Source of the DNA: HGM04593 sp045631205
GTDB lineage: Bacteria; Bacteroidota; Bacteroidia; Bacteroidales; Bacteroidaceae
Assembly (NCBI GenBank): GCA_045631205.1
Contig: JAZQUI010000013.1
Location: 1-33,395, forward strand
Length of the DNA stretch: 33,395 nt
Reading direction: 5' to 3'
The notes beneath the pieces were generated by a model. The model saw nothing but the letters and a program-made list of their open reading frames with translations, was not told the DNA's origin and did no database searches. The stretch's first letter is position 1. Each line of letters opens with the position of its first letter. Shown one piece after another: positions 13,122-22,036 of this stretch. Position numbers and translations under genes: made by a program.

Positions 13122-15371
13122 ATGAAAAAAGCAATCGCAAAAAATCTGAAAACTTGGGTGCTCCTCTCACTTGCAGTGTTCGTGGGCGGAACATTCACCG
13201 GATGTCAGGAAGAAGTGGACCAGAGCAACCGCTTTACATTTACCGGCGAGCTCATCTCTTCACACTTGGAGAACCACCCCGAGACATTCAGCCACTTTGT
13301 TGAGATTCTAAGCAAAGCGTCTATCGGTAAGAAAGCCGCTGGAACAATGCTTAAAACCCTCTCGACCTACGGAGCCTACACTTGCTTGGCACCAACAAAC
13401 ACAGCTATCGAGAACTACGTTGACGAGCAGTATGGCATATACAGCAACAGCGTAGAGATGAACAAGATTGACCCAATAAAATACCCCATCATCGAGACTG
13501 GCGTAACATCTCCCAACATCAGCGACCTTTCTGCTGAAAAATGTACCGAGATTGCACGTAACCACATCATCGAAGACGAGTTCAAGACTGTTGACTTCGT
13601 TGTGGGTAGCGCACTTCCCAAAGTAACAATGAACTATCGTACCGTGGTTGTTGACAGCGACATCGACCCTGAAACCGGCGACAGAAGATACTTCCTTGGT
13701 ATCAACAAGGCGCAAGTACTCAGCAGTGATATCTCTACATACAACGGTACAATTCACTCTTTGTCAAAGGTACTTAACCCCTCAACACAGAATGCATCGG
13801 AGGCTCTTAACGAAGCCGGCGGTATCAGCATCTTCCGCGACGCTTTGCAGGCAACAGGCCTTACAGCCCTCTTGAACATGTATGAGATTGACAAGGAGTA
13901 CGACAACACACTTATCGGTAAGACTTTCGACGGCCAGCCTAATCAGAAACCCGCTTACCCCGAGGAGAAGAACTATGGTTTCACAGTTCTCATTGAGCCC
14001 AACGAGGTTCTTGCAAACCCCGACAACAACTACTTCGGTATGTCAATCAATGGCTGGGAAGACCTCGCCGAATTTGCCGAACGCATCTATGGTTCAGAGC
14101 CCGGTTACGAGAAAGAGTACTCACACCCCAAGAACGCCTTATTTAAATATGTAGCATACCACATTATCGACCGTAAGCTCGACTTCGTATCAGGCCCTAT
14201 GGGTTGGATGATGGAGCAGGACTACAAAGGTGGTAACGGTTTCTTGGCCGAGACCAACATGAGTACCAACTACAACTGGCACGACTACTTTGAGACTTAC
14301 CTCCCCTACGACGAGTGGGAATACACCGAGGAAGACCTTGAATCAATATCAAAAGGTATTGTTGACGAGGGTTGTATGATCAAGGTAACAAAAGCATACA
14401 CCGACCCCGAATTCAAGAACAGCGACATCGTTCTCAACTACTGCAACACAACTCCCAGTGATATGATGGCTTATCACACCAACATCAAGGTGATTAAGCA
14501 GACCGACGCCGTTAAAGAGTTCCCCGAAACAATGGCTGAATTCGCTATTGACCCCCAGAACGCAAAAATACACCTTCTTAATAAGATACTCGTTTACAAT
14601 GAGAACGAGATGCGCGAGAACATCATCAACGAGCGTATGCGTTGGGACATCATCTCTTGCTTCCCCGAGCTTACAACCAACCGCGTAAGATGGAACACCG
14701 ACTACCCCTTCGTTTACATCCCCGCAGGTGGCGACAACTCAGAGGCTGAAAAGCAATTCTGCAAACGCTTGAGATCTATCGACAACAAGGGAGAACTCTT
14801 CTACCTCTACCCCTGGGCAACAGGAACCGAGGGTTACGTAAACTACCAGGGTGACGAGTTCCTCGCCGAGGGTATATTCAATATCGAATACCGTTTGCCC
14901 CACGTACCTAGAGGTACATACGAGGTTCGTATTGGTTTCGGTATGTCTAGCCGCCGTGGTGTAATCCAGTTCTATCTCGACGATATGATTTGCGGTATCC
15001 CCGTCGATATGCGTAACGACGAAGCAAACATCAACCGTATCGGTTGGTTCGACGACAAAGACGAGGACGGCAACTTGCTTTCAGAGAAAGAGATTCAGGA
15101 CTCTGAAAAAGCTCTCCGTAACCGTGGTTACATGAAGGGCCCCGCAAGCATCTGGGTAGGAAACAAAACTCCTATGCGTAACACAAAAGTTGCTATGCGA
15201 AGAATCCTTGTTACAAACCAGGAACTCACCCCCACAAGAGAGGGTCACTGGGTACGCGTTAAGAACGTAACCGAGGGCTCAACCGGTGCCGAGGAGTACA
15301 ACCACGACTATTTGGAGATTGTTCCCAAATCGGTTTACAACAACCCCTCAAAACCCGAAGACAGAAACTAA
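13122..15371 (+). CDS. Large fasciclin-domain lipoprotein
   Basis: A 749-residue predicted outer-membrane or surface lipoprotein. The signal peptide ends at Cys28 (GGTFTGC), followed by acidic QEEVD, compatible with the surface-export signals of Bacteroidota lipoproteins. Two FAS1-like regions are visible, about residues 45-225 (YGAYTCLAPTNTAIENYVDE; STYNGTIHSLSKVL) and about 235-500 (FKYVAYHIIDRKLDF; AKIHLLNKILVYNENEM). A C-terminal region (about 505-740) resembles a jelly-roll or carbohydrate-binding fold (RGTYEVRIGFGMSSRRGVIQF). FAS1 domains mediate adhesion. In Bacteroidales such genes usually sit with susC/susD; here it stands alone with its own promoter and a terminator-like hairpin. 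Codon choice (AAC, AAG, GGT) suggests high expression. Confidence 0.8.
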   Translation: MKKAIAKNLKTWVLLSLAVFVGGTFTGCQEEVDQSNRFTFTGELISSHLENHPETFSHFVEILSKASIGKKAAGTMLKTLSTYGAYTCLAPTNTAIENYVDEQYGIYSNSVEMNKIDPIKYPIIETGVTSPNISDLSAEKCTEIARNHIIEDEFKTVDFVVGSALPKVTMNYRTVVVDSDIDPETGDRRYFLGINKAQVLSSDISTYNGTIHSLSKVLNPSTQNASEALNEAGGISIFRDALQATGLTALLNMYEIDKEYDNTLIGKTFDGQPNQKPAYPEEKNYGFTVLIEPNEVLANPDNNYFGMSINGWEDLAEFAERIYGSEPGYEKEYSHPKNALFKYVAYHIIDRKLDFVSGPMGWMMEQDYKGGNGFLAETNMSTNYNWHDYFETYLPYDEWEYTEEDLESISKGIVDEGCMIKVTKAYTDPEFKNSDIVLNYCNTTPSDMMAYHTNIKVIKQTDAVKEFPETMAEFAIDPQNAKIHLLNKILVYNENEMRENIINERMRWDIISCFPELTTNRVRWNTDYPFVYIPAGGDNSEAEKQFCKRLRSIDNKGELFYLYPWATGTEGYVNYQGDEFLAEGIFNIEYRLPHVPRGTYEVRIGFGMSSRRGVIQFYLDDMICGIPVDMRNDEANINRIGWFDDKDEDGNLLSEKEIQDSEKALRNRGYMKGPASIWVGNKTPMRNTKVAMRRILVTNQELTPTREGHWVRVKNVTEGSTGAEEYNHDYLEIVPKSVYNNPSKPEDRN

Positions 15372-15386
15372 TAACATAATTTGCAG

Positions 15387-15413
15387 AACACTTCCTCAAA
15401 AGGGAAGTGTTTT
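15387..15413 (+). terminator. Terminator hairpin after the fasciclin gene
   Basis: AACACTTCC (15387-15395) and GGAAGTGTT (15403-15411) form a 9-bp stem with a short T-tract. It lies 16 bp past the stop and inside a TTG-initiated extension of the next frame, an argument against that extension being translated. Confidence 0.65.
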
Positions 15414-15470
15414 GCAAATATAGCCCACCCATATATAATTGGCTTTACAACCAAAAATATCAGAAACAAG

Positions 15471-17366
15471 ATGGAGAAAGGTTTTATAAAGACCGTTGCG
15501 GCAAGCCCACTTACAAGCGTAGCCGACTGCGAGCGCAACACACAGGAGATTATATCTATTATAGATAAGGTATCACGCGAAGGAGCCGAGCTCATCACCT
15601 TCCCCGAGCTCAGCATCACATCGTGCAGTTGCGGCGACCTCTACACACAACCCTTTTTCCTACAAAAAGTAGAGGGTGCGCTACAAAGAATTGTTTCAAA
15701 CTCAAAAACAAGCGAAAGTATAATAGTTGTTGGAGCGCCCATCGCCCACAGCAACAAATTGTACAATTGCGCCATTGTAATACACAAGGGCGAAATTAAA
15801 GGTATAAGCACACAGAACACACCGGCCGGGAGCAACAAAACTGCATTTGCCGGCAGTAACACACTCCCTGCCGATGCCACTGCAATGATATGCGGTCAAA
15901 CTGTTGCAATTGGTTCAAACATTCTATACCGTACACCCGCTTACACCTTTGCAATAGAAGTTGGCAGCGATGCCGAAGCACCCATAACACCCGGTGCATT
16001 ATTTTCACTCGCCGGAGCCGACATTATACTCAACCCCACCGCTACTGCCGCCGAGGCCGGTAGCGAAAATAAGACAAGTACACGCATAGAGACACAAAGC
16101 CGTAACAACATCTGCGGCTACGTATATGCGAACGCCGGCTATGGAGAATCTACAAGCAACGCAGTATATTCGGGCTATAATGCCATCTACGAAAAAGGCA
16201 ACATACTTGCCCATAGCAAAGCATTCAGCAACCAAAGCAGCTACGCAATATCGGAAATAGATGTTGAGAAACTACGCAAGCAACGCTTGGCAAGCCCCCA
16301 CTTCGGTTTCGCAAGCAACCAATATCGCACGATAGACATTGCACAAGCAGCAACAGAAGCAAAGCTCACACGCACCTTTGATGCAATACCGTTCATACCA
16401 AAGGAAAATGCCGACGAGCACTATCGTGAAATCTTCACCATACAAGCCTTTGCTCTTGCAAAGAGAATTGAACATACAAGATCGAAAAGCTGTGTCATTG
16501 GCATATCTGGTGGTCTCGACTCTACCCTCGCTCTGCTTGTAACCGCAAAAGCGTGCGACATAATCGGCAAACCACACAGCGACATTATCGCTGTTACAAT
16601 GCCCGGTTTTGGAACTACGGGACGCACATACAACAACGCCATCGCGTTAATGAAGAACCTGGGTACAACCATTCGCGAAATATCCATCAAAGATGCCTGC
16701 ATACAGCATTTCAAAGATATCGAACACAATATCGAGCAACACGACGTAACATACGAAAATGCACAGGCACGCGAACGTACACAAATTCTGATGGACATAG
16801 CCAACCAGACAGGTGGCATTGTCATTGGTACCGGCGACCTGTCGGAACTTGCACTCGGTTGGGCAACATACAACGGCGACCATATGAGTATGTATGGTGT
16901 AAATGCATCGGTACCCAAGACACTTATGCAGCACATTGTGCGTCACATTGCAATGAACAGCAGTAACGAAGAGGTACGTACCACCCTGCTCGACATTGTA
17001 GATACCCCCATTTCGCCAGAACTTATCCCTGCCGACGAGAACGGAAATATAAAGCAGAAGACCGAAGACCTCGTTGGCCCCTACGAACTGCACGATTTCT
17101 TCCTCTACAATTTCGTATGCTACGGTTTTTCACCTGCTAAAATTGCAATGATAGCCGAAAAAGCCTTCGAAGGAACACACGACAAGGAGACAATAAAAAA
17201 ATGGCTCACAACATTTATGCGCCGTTTCTTCACACAGCAGTTCAAACGCTCTTGTATGCCCGACGGCCCCAAGGTTGGCTGCTGCAACCTCATAGCACAC
17301 GAAGGCTGGACAATGCCTTCGGACACAAGTTATGCACTATGGATAAAAGAGTGTGAAGAACTGTAA
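15471..17366 (+). CDS. nadE: NAD+ synthetase with degenerate glutaminase domain
   Basis: A 631-residue two-domain NAD+ synthetase (deamido-NAD+ to NAD+, cytosol). The synthetase domain is intact: SGGLDS P-loop (346-351), TMPGFGTTGRT, GTGDLSELALGWATYNGD and VPKTLMQHIVR. The N-terminal nitrilase-type glutaminase domain keeps Glu46 (ITFPELSIT). Where the family has a GxVPK-type segment, this protein has GISTQNT (Gln115 at the Lys place). Where the family has the CED nucleophile motif, it has EVGSDAEAP (Gly165 at the Cys place). Two of three catalytic residues therefore seem lost, so the enzyme is probably ammonia-dependent. The ATG at 15471 (MEKGFIKT) matches the family start; the longer frame starts at TTG (15381). 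A strong terminator follows. Confidence 0.9.
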   Translation: MEKGFIKTVAASPLTSVADCERNTQEIISIIDKVSREGAELITFPELSITSCSCGDLYTQPFFLQKVEGALQRIVSNSKTSESIIVVGAPIAHSNKLYNCAIVIHKGEIKGISTQNTPAGSNKTAFAGSNTLPADATAMICGQTVAIGSNILYRTPAYTFAIEVGSDAEAPITPGALFSLAGADIILNPTATAAEAGSENKTSTRIETQSRNNICGYVYANAGYGESTSNAVYSGYNAIYEKGNILAHSKAFSNQSSYAISEIDVEKLRKQRLASPHFGFASNQYRTIDIAQAATEAKLTRTFDAIPFIPKENADEHYREIFTIQAFALAKRIEHTRSKSCVIGISGGLDSTLALLVTAKACDIIGKPHSDIIAVTMPGFGTTGRTYNNAIALMKNLGTTIREISIKDACIQHFKDIEHNIEQHDVTYENAQARERTQILMDIANQTGGIVIGTGDLSELALGWATYNGDHMSMYGVNASVPKTLMQHIVRHIAMNSSNEEVRTTLLDIVDTPISPELIPADENGNIKQKTEDLVGPYELHDFFLYNFVCYGFSPAKIAMIAEKAFEGTHDKETIKKWLTTFMRRFFTQQFKRSCMPDGPKVGCCNLIAHEGWTMPSDTSYALWIKECEEL

Positions 17367-17402
17367 ACAAGCTCAAAATCCATTGCCAAAAGCAATACTA
17401 CC

Positions 17403-17430
17403 AAAAGCGCAACATGTTTGCGCTTTTTTT
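17403..17430 (+). terminator. Intrinsic terminator of nadE
   Basis: AAAAGCGCAA and TTGCGCTTTT form a 10-bp stem with a 5-base loop; seven T residues end the structure. It lies 36 bp past the nadE stop. Confidence 0.88.
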
Positions 17431-17568
17431 ACGCCCGCACACAAGACAAAAAGTCAGCCCCACACGACAAAATGACATAAAAACCAAGATGGTTCAAAAT
17501 TTGTTTCTTTACGAGTGATAGCGGCAAATGCCACACATATTATTAACCTTTAAACAGTTTCTTAGAAT

Positions 17569-20166
17569 ATGAACTTCAACAAATTTACCATCAAAGCCCA
17601 AGAGGCTATCCAAGAGGCTGTAAACAGAGTACAGTCACTCGGACAACAAGCCATTGAACCCGCCCACTTAATGGGTAGCATACTCAGAACAAGCGAGCAG
17701 ATAAGCAACTTTCTGCTACAAAAGGCCGGTTTGAATGCGCAACAGATAAAGAGCGAGATTGAGAAACTAGAAACAACTTACCCCAAAGTAAAAGGTGGCG
17801 AGCCTATACTTAGTCGTCAAACTAATGAGGTAATGCAAAAAGCCGAAGATACAGCCAAAAAATTCGGTGATGAGTATGTTTATATTGAACCAATAATACT
17901 CTCGCTCATTAAGACCGACAACCCTGTTGCCACCCTGCTGAAAGGGCAAGGAGCAACACCCAACGACATTGAAAAAGCAATAATGGAACTACGCAAGGGC
18001 GAAAGCGTAAAATCACAATCGGCCGAGGAGAGCTACCAGGCACTGGGCAAATACGCAATAAACCTTAACGATGCAGCCAAGAACGGAAAACTCGACCCCG
18101 TTATCGGACGCGACGACGAAATTCGCCGCATACTGCAGATATTGAGCCGTCGCACAAAGAACAACCCAATACTCATTGGCGAGCCCGGAACCGGAAAAAC
18201 CGCCATTGTAGAAGGACTCGCCCACCGTATCATACGAGGCGATATTCCCGACAACCTGCGCGACAAAGAGATTTACTCTCTTGATATGGGCGCACTTGTA
18301 GCCGGTGCAAAATACAAAGGCGAATTTGAAGAACGCCTGAAAGCCGTTATAAACGAAGTAACAAAAGCCGAAGGCCGAATAATTCTCTTTATCGACGAAA
18401 TACACACCCTTGTGGGTGCCGGTAAAAGCGAAGGCGCAATGGATGCCGCCAACATACTAAAACCGGCACTCGCACGTGGCGAGTTGCGTTCTATTGGTGC
18501 AACAACCCTCGACGAGTATCAAAAATACTTTGAGAAGGACAAAGCACTTGAACGTCGTTTCCAAAGCGTGGTAGTAAACGAGCCAGATAAACTGAGCACA
18601 ATATCAATACTGCGAGGTATAAAAGAGCGTTACGAGAGCCACCACAAAGTGCGCATACAGGACGATGCCCTCATAGCTGCCGTGACACTCAGCGACCGCT
18701 ACATAACCGAACGTTTCCTCCCCGACAAAGCAATAGACCTTGTCGATGAAGCCGCCGCAAAATTGCGTATGGAACGCGATTCACTTCCCGAGGAGCTCGA
18801 CGAAATTTCGCGCCACATAAAACAGCTCGAAATTGAACGCGAAGCTATAAAAAGAGAAAAAGACGAAACCAAGCTCGCACAGCTAAACGCCGAAATAGCA
18901 ACATTAAAGGAACAAGAGCACGACAAACGCGCAAAATGGCAACAGGAAAAAGAACTTGCCGACAGAATACAGAGTGCGAAACACGAGATTGAGCAACTTA
19001 AATTCGAGGCCGACAAGGCAGAGCGCGAGGGCGACTATGGCAAAGTAGCCGAAATACGATATGGCAAAATAAAGAACCTCAACGACGAGATAAACGAAAT
19101 ACAATGCAAATTGCAGGTAGCACAGCAAGGCAATGCAATGATAAAGGAGGAGGTTACCGCCGAAGATATTGCCGATGTGGTTTCACGCTGGACCGGCATC
19201 CCTGTCAGCAAAATGTTGCAGAGTGAGCGTGAAAAACTATTGAACCTCGAAGAAGAGTTGCACAAACGTGTAATAGGCCAGGAAGAGGCTATTACAGCCG
19301 TCTGCGATGCAGTTCGTCGCAGCCGTGCCGGCCTCCAGGACCCCAAGCGCCCCATAGGTTCGTTCATTTTCCTCGGCACAACAGGTGTGGGAAAAACCGA
19401 ACTTGCCAAAGCTCTTGCCGCATATCTCTTTAACGATGAGACATTGATGACACGCATCGATATGAGCGAATATCAGGAGAAATTCTCCGTATCGCGCCTC
19501 ATAGGAGCCCCTCCGGGATATGTTGGTTACGAAGAGGGAGGACAGCTCACCGAAGCAGTGCGCCGCAAGCCCTACTCTGTAGTACTGTTCGACGAGATTG
19601 AAAAAGCACACCCCGATGTATTCAACATACTGCTGCAAGTACTCGACGACGGCCACCTTACCGATAACAAAGGCCGATGCGTAAACTTCAAGAACACAAT
19701 AATAATAATGACGAGCAACCTCGGCAGCAATTACATACAGGAGCAGTTCGAAAAGATAAACAACGGCAACCGAGAGGCTGTTATCGAAGAGACAAAAGAG
19801 AGAATACTGGAGATGCTCAAAAAGAACATTCGCCCGGAATTCCTCAACCGCATAGACGAAACCATTATGTTCACTCCTCTCAACGAAAAAGAGATTGAAC
19901 AAATTGTTGAGTTGCAGATAGCAGGCATCGTCAATATGATGAAAGAAAATGAAGTGACACTCGAAGTGAGCCCGTCGGCAGTAAAATTTATCGCCAAGGC
20001 AGGTTTCGACCCCGAATTTGGCGCACGACCTATTAAACGCGCCATACAGCGTCACCTGCTCAACGAGCTATCAAAACAACTGCTCGCCGGCAATGTTGAC
20101 AAGAACTATCCCGTGAAAATAGAGAGCGATGGCGCAATGCTTATATTCAGCAACAAGCAACCATAA
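17569..20166 (+). CDS. clpB: Protein disaggregase ClpB
   Basis: An 865-residue Hsp100 chaperone, full length for ClpB, which threads aggregated proteins with DnaK help. The N domain covers about 1-145. AAA1 has Walker A GEPGTGKT (about 204-211) and Walker B LFIDEIHTL. A long charged coiled-coil M domain (about 400-530) distinguishes ClpB from ClpA and ClpC. AAA2 has Walker A GTTGVGKT (about 603-610), VVLFDEIEKAH and the sensor region PEFLNRIDE. It is monocistronic, with a bidirectional terminator immediately after the stop. No HrcA-type CIRCE repeat or clear TAnnTTTG box was found upstream. Confidence 0.97.
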   Translation: MNFNKFTIKAQEAIQEAVNRVQSLGQQAIEPAHLMGSILRTSEQISNFLLQKAGLNAQQIKSEIEKLETTYPKVKGGEPILSRQTNEVMQKAEDTAKKFGDEYVYIEPIILSLIKTDNPVATLLKGQGATPNDIEKAIMELRKGESVKSQSAEESYQALGKYAINLNDAAKNGKLDPVIGRDDEIRRILQILSRRTKNNPILIGEPGTGKTAIVEGLAHRIIRGDIPDNLRDKEIYSLDMGALVAGAKYKGEFEERLKAVINEVTKAEGRIILFIDEIHTLVGAGKSEGAMDAANILKPALARGELRSIGATTLDEYQKYFEKDKALERRFQSVVVNEPDKLSTISILRGIKERYESHHKVRIQDDALIAAVTLSDRYITERFLPDKAIDLVDEAAAKLRMERDSLPEELDEISRHIKQLEIEREAIKREKDETKLAQLNAEIATLKEQEHDKRAKWQQEKELADRIQSAKHEIEQLKFEADKAEREGDYGKVAEIRYGKIKNLNDEINEIQCKLQVAQQGNAMIKEEVTAEDIADVVSRWTGIPVSKMLQSEREKLLNLEEELHKRVIGQEEAITAVCDAVRRSRAGLQDPKRPIGSFIFLGTTGVGKTELAKALAAYLFNDETLMTRIDMSEYQEKFSVSRLIGAPPGYVGYEEGGQLTEAVRRKPYSVVLFDEIEKAHPDVFNILLQVLDDGHLTDNKGRCVNFKNTIIIMTSNLGSNYIQEQFEKINNGNREAVIEETKERILEMLKKNIRPEFLNRIDETIMFTPLNEKEIEQIVELQIAGIVNMMKENEVTLEVSPSAVKFIAKAGFDPEFGARPIKRAIQRHLLNELSKQLLAGNVDKNYPVKIESDGAMLIFSNKQP

Positions 20167-20200
20167 AAAAAAACCGAACCACTAGGTTCGGTTTTTTTTA
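20165..20200. terminator. Bidirectional terminator, clpB / DUF4923 gene
   Basis: ACCGAACC, loop ACTA, GGTTCGGT, flanked by A-run and T-run on the two sides. It serves two convergent genes. Confidence 0.9.
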
Positions 20201-20215
20201 TCCATTATATATAAA

Positions 20216-20929
20216 TCACTTGCTCAATTTCATACCAAGCATCATACCCGTATAGTTCTCCAAGAGCCCTGAAACAGTCTGCAATGTGGCTGCACTTGCC
20301 GCAGACGAAGAAGCATTGCCAAGCAAAGAGCTCACCGCACCCGAGTTTGAAGAGACAAGCGATGTTGTTTTCTTTATCAAAGACAACAATTTATCGGCAT
20401 CAAAAACAAGTTCCAAAGTCGAGAGATTATAGGAAACGTGCGCAGTCATTGATACATACCCATAGAAATTCAAAGCAACAGTTTTATTCTTTGAATCAAG
20501 GGTATATGTTCCGTTTATTGTATGTCCTTTAACTGTGAAGGCACAAGAATCGCCATCAAGAAAAGCAAACGTACAAGCTCCGGGAGCAACACCCACCTTT
20601 GCCAAATAGCCATCGAGTTTCTTTTCTATAGTGCCCGCAGCTGCGCTACCGCCTATATTAGCCAATGCGTTTTCGCTTTCAAGCACACAAGAGATACCCT
20701 GATAGTTCCACACGCCCTTAATCGTTGACTCAGAAACAGACATACTGCTACCAATAAGGTCGCCAAGAACATTTTTCAAAGCATCAGTTGCAGTAGATTT
20801 AAGATCGGTAGTTGTTGTTTCAGCTGTTGAACCTGTTGCTTTTTGGAAAAGGCTGCCCAACACATCCCATTGAGCCGATGCATTAACGGTAAACGCACAC
20901 ACGGCTACGAGAATAAATATACGTTTCAT
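20216..20929 (-). CDS. Secreted DUF4923-family protein
   Basis: A 237-residue protein with a signal peptide (MKRIFILVAVCAFTVNASAQ). It then has a Ser/Thr/Ala-rich stretch with helices (about 30-65) and a compact beta-rich domain (about 68-175: IKGVWNYQGISCVLESE; HTINGTYTLDSKNKTVALNF). It matches my memory of the Bacteroidales family DUF4923, whose function is unknown. It starts 2 bp after the DUF5606 gene, so the two are translationally coupled. Confidence 0.8.
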   Translation of the reverse strand: MKRIFILVAVCAFTVNASAQWDVLGSLFQKATGSTAETTTTDLKSTATDALKNVLGDLIGSSMSVSESTIKGVWNYQGISCVLESENALANIGGSAAAGTIEKKLDGYLAKVGVAPGACTFAFLDGDSCAFTVKGHTINGTYTLDSKNKTVALNFYGYVSMTAHVSYNLSTLELVFDADKLLSLIKKTTSLVSSNSGAVSSLLGNASSSAASAATLQTVSGLLENYTGMMLGMKLSK

Positions 20930-20931
20930 TC

Positions 20932-21348
20932 TTATTCCTCTGTACCCTCCTCTGCAGGTTCTTCAAAATCTACAATTCCGTTAGCTACCAAGATGTTGTA
21001 CCAAGAATACATCTTTTTGATGTGAGTGAGATATACACGCTCGCGGTCGTAATCGGGCAGAATCTCCTCGAAATAAGCAACAAGTTCCTCGGGAGTAGCC
21101 ATCTTCAAATCAATAGAAAGGAGAGCACCCTCTTTTTCATAAATCTTCTTGAAAACCTCGCGCAAAGGAATCTCCTCTGTATCGGTATAGATTGCGATAT
21201 CGTCAAGCATTACCACTTTGTCGGTATTGTGTATGGGCATACGTTTTTTAGTTGCATCAACCACCTCAACTACCAACATATTGCGTCCGCTAGAAAGCAG
21301 ACGATAAAGACCGGGTTTTCCCGAAATCGTTAAAACTCTTTCAAACAT
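20932..21348 (-). CDS. DUF5606-family protein
   Basis: A 138-residue soluble protein. The N-terminal half forms a small beta domain (LTISGKPGLYRLLSSGRNMLVVEVVD) and the C-terminal half is helical (PEELVAYFEEILPDYDRERVY), with an acidic tail. The sequence fits the Bacteroidota family DUF5606, of unknown function and stable linkage to coaE and ybbR. It has its own promoter at 21393-21423. Confidence 0.85.
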   Translation of the reverse strand: MFERVLTISGKPGLYRLLSSGRNMLVVEVVDATKKRMPIHNTDKVVMLDDIAIYTDTEEIPLREVFKKIYEKEGALLSIDLKMATPEELVAYFEEILPDYDRERVYLTHIKKMYSWYNILVANGIVDFEEPAEEGTEE

Positions 21349-21392
21349 ATTAATTAACTTTTTCTCAATTATTCTATTTTTTAAACACGATG

Positions 21393-21423
21393 CGAATTTA
21401 TAAATTCACAACATATCTGCAAA
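21393..21423 (-). promoter_or_regulatory. Promoter of the DUF5606-DUF4923 pair
   Basis: Read leftward: TTTG (21423-21420), exactly 19 bp, then TAAATTCG (21400-21393), a TAnnTTYG form of the -7 box. It sits in the 85-bp gap after coaE, 45 bp before the DUF5606 start. Confidence 0.65.
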
Positions 21424-21433
21424 AAAAATTATG

Positions 21434-22036
21434 TTAACGAACGTTTTTTGCACACAACTCGTCAACAATTTCAAGCAAACGAGGCAAAACTGCCGTTTTT
21501 CCATCGTTGTAGAGAGCATAATCGGAAAGCAACAGCAGTTCATCGACCGACATCTGATTTTGCAGACGACTTACCACTTGTTCACGCGTAAGAGCACCAC
21601 GGTTCATCACACGCTCTACTGCGGTCTCCTTATCGGCCCACACAAGCAACACCTTGTCAACCGTATCTCTCATACCCGATTCAAACAAAATTGCACTCTC
21701 CACAGCAACAAGACCAGCCGATACACATTCTGCCCACAACAGAAAATCCTCTTTAACACAAGGATGCACAAGAGCATTCACACGAGCAATATTCTCGCTG
21801 TCGGTAAAAATTCTCGACGCAAGCCACGGACGATTAAGCGAGCCATCGGCATTGTAACACTCATCACCGAACATACGTTTCAATGATTTTACCAAGTGTG
21901 CATCGCTCTCCATAAGCTGCTTAGCACGGCTGTCACAATCATATACTGGAACACCCATAATGGCCAACATACGGGACACGACAGACTTACCGCTGCCCAT
22001 ATTGCCTGTAATAGCCAATTTCAACACCCTGCTCAT
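21434..22036 (-). CDS. coaE: Dephospho-CoA kinase
   Basis: A 200-residue P-loop kinase for the last step of coenzyme A synthesis (phosphorylation of dephospho-CoA). Visible motifs: P-loop GNMGSGKS (residues 11-18), VYDCDSRAK for substrate binding, RPWLASRIF, HPCV, and the lid region RVMNRGALTREQVVSRLQNQ. Length is normal. Its ATG overlaps the stop of the ybbR-like gene by 4 bp, so the two are translationally coupled. Confidence 0.95.
   Translation of the reverse strand: MSRVLKLAITGNMGSGKSVVSRMLAIMGVPVYDCDSRAKQLMESDAHLVKSLKRMFGDECYNADGSLNRPWLASRIFTDSENIARVNALVHPCVKEDFLLWAECVSAGLVAVESAILFESGMRDTVDKVLLVWADKETAVERVMNRGALTREQVVSRLQNQMSVDELLLLSDYALYNDGKTAVLPRLLEIVDELCAKNVR

Noticed and set aside
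15381..15470. 30-residue N-terminal extension of NadE
   Set aside because: It starts at TTG, overlaps the terminator hairpin of the preceding gene and is not part of the family start.
19237..20055. Long leftward frame opposite clpB (272 codons)
   Set aside because: Antisense shadow of the ClpB AAA2 region; composition follows the codons of clpB.
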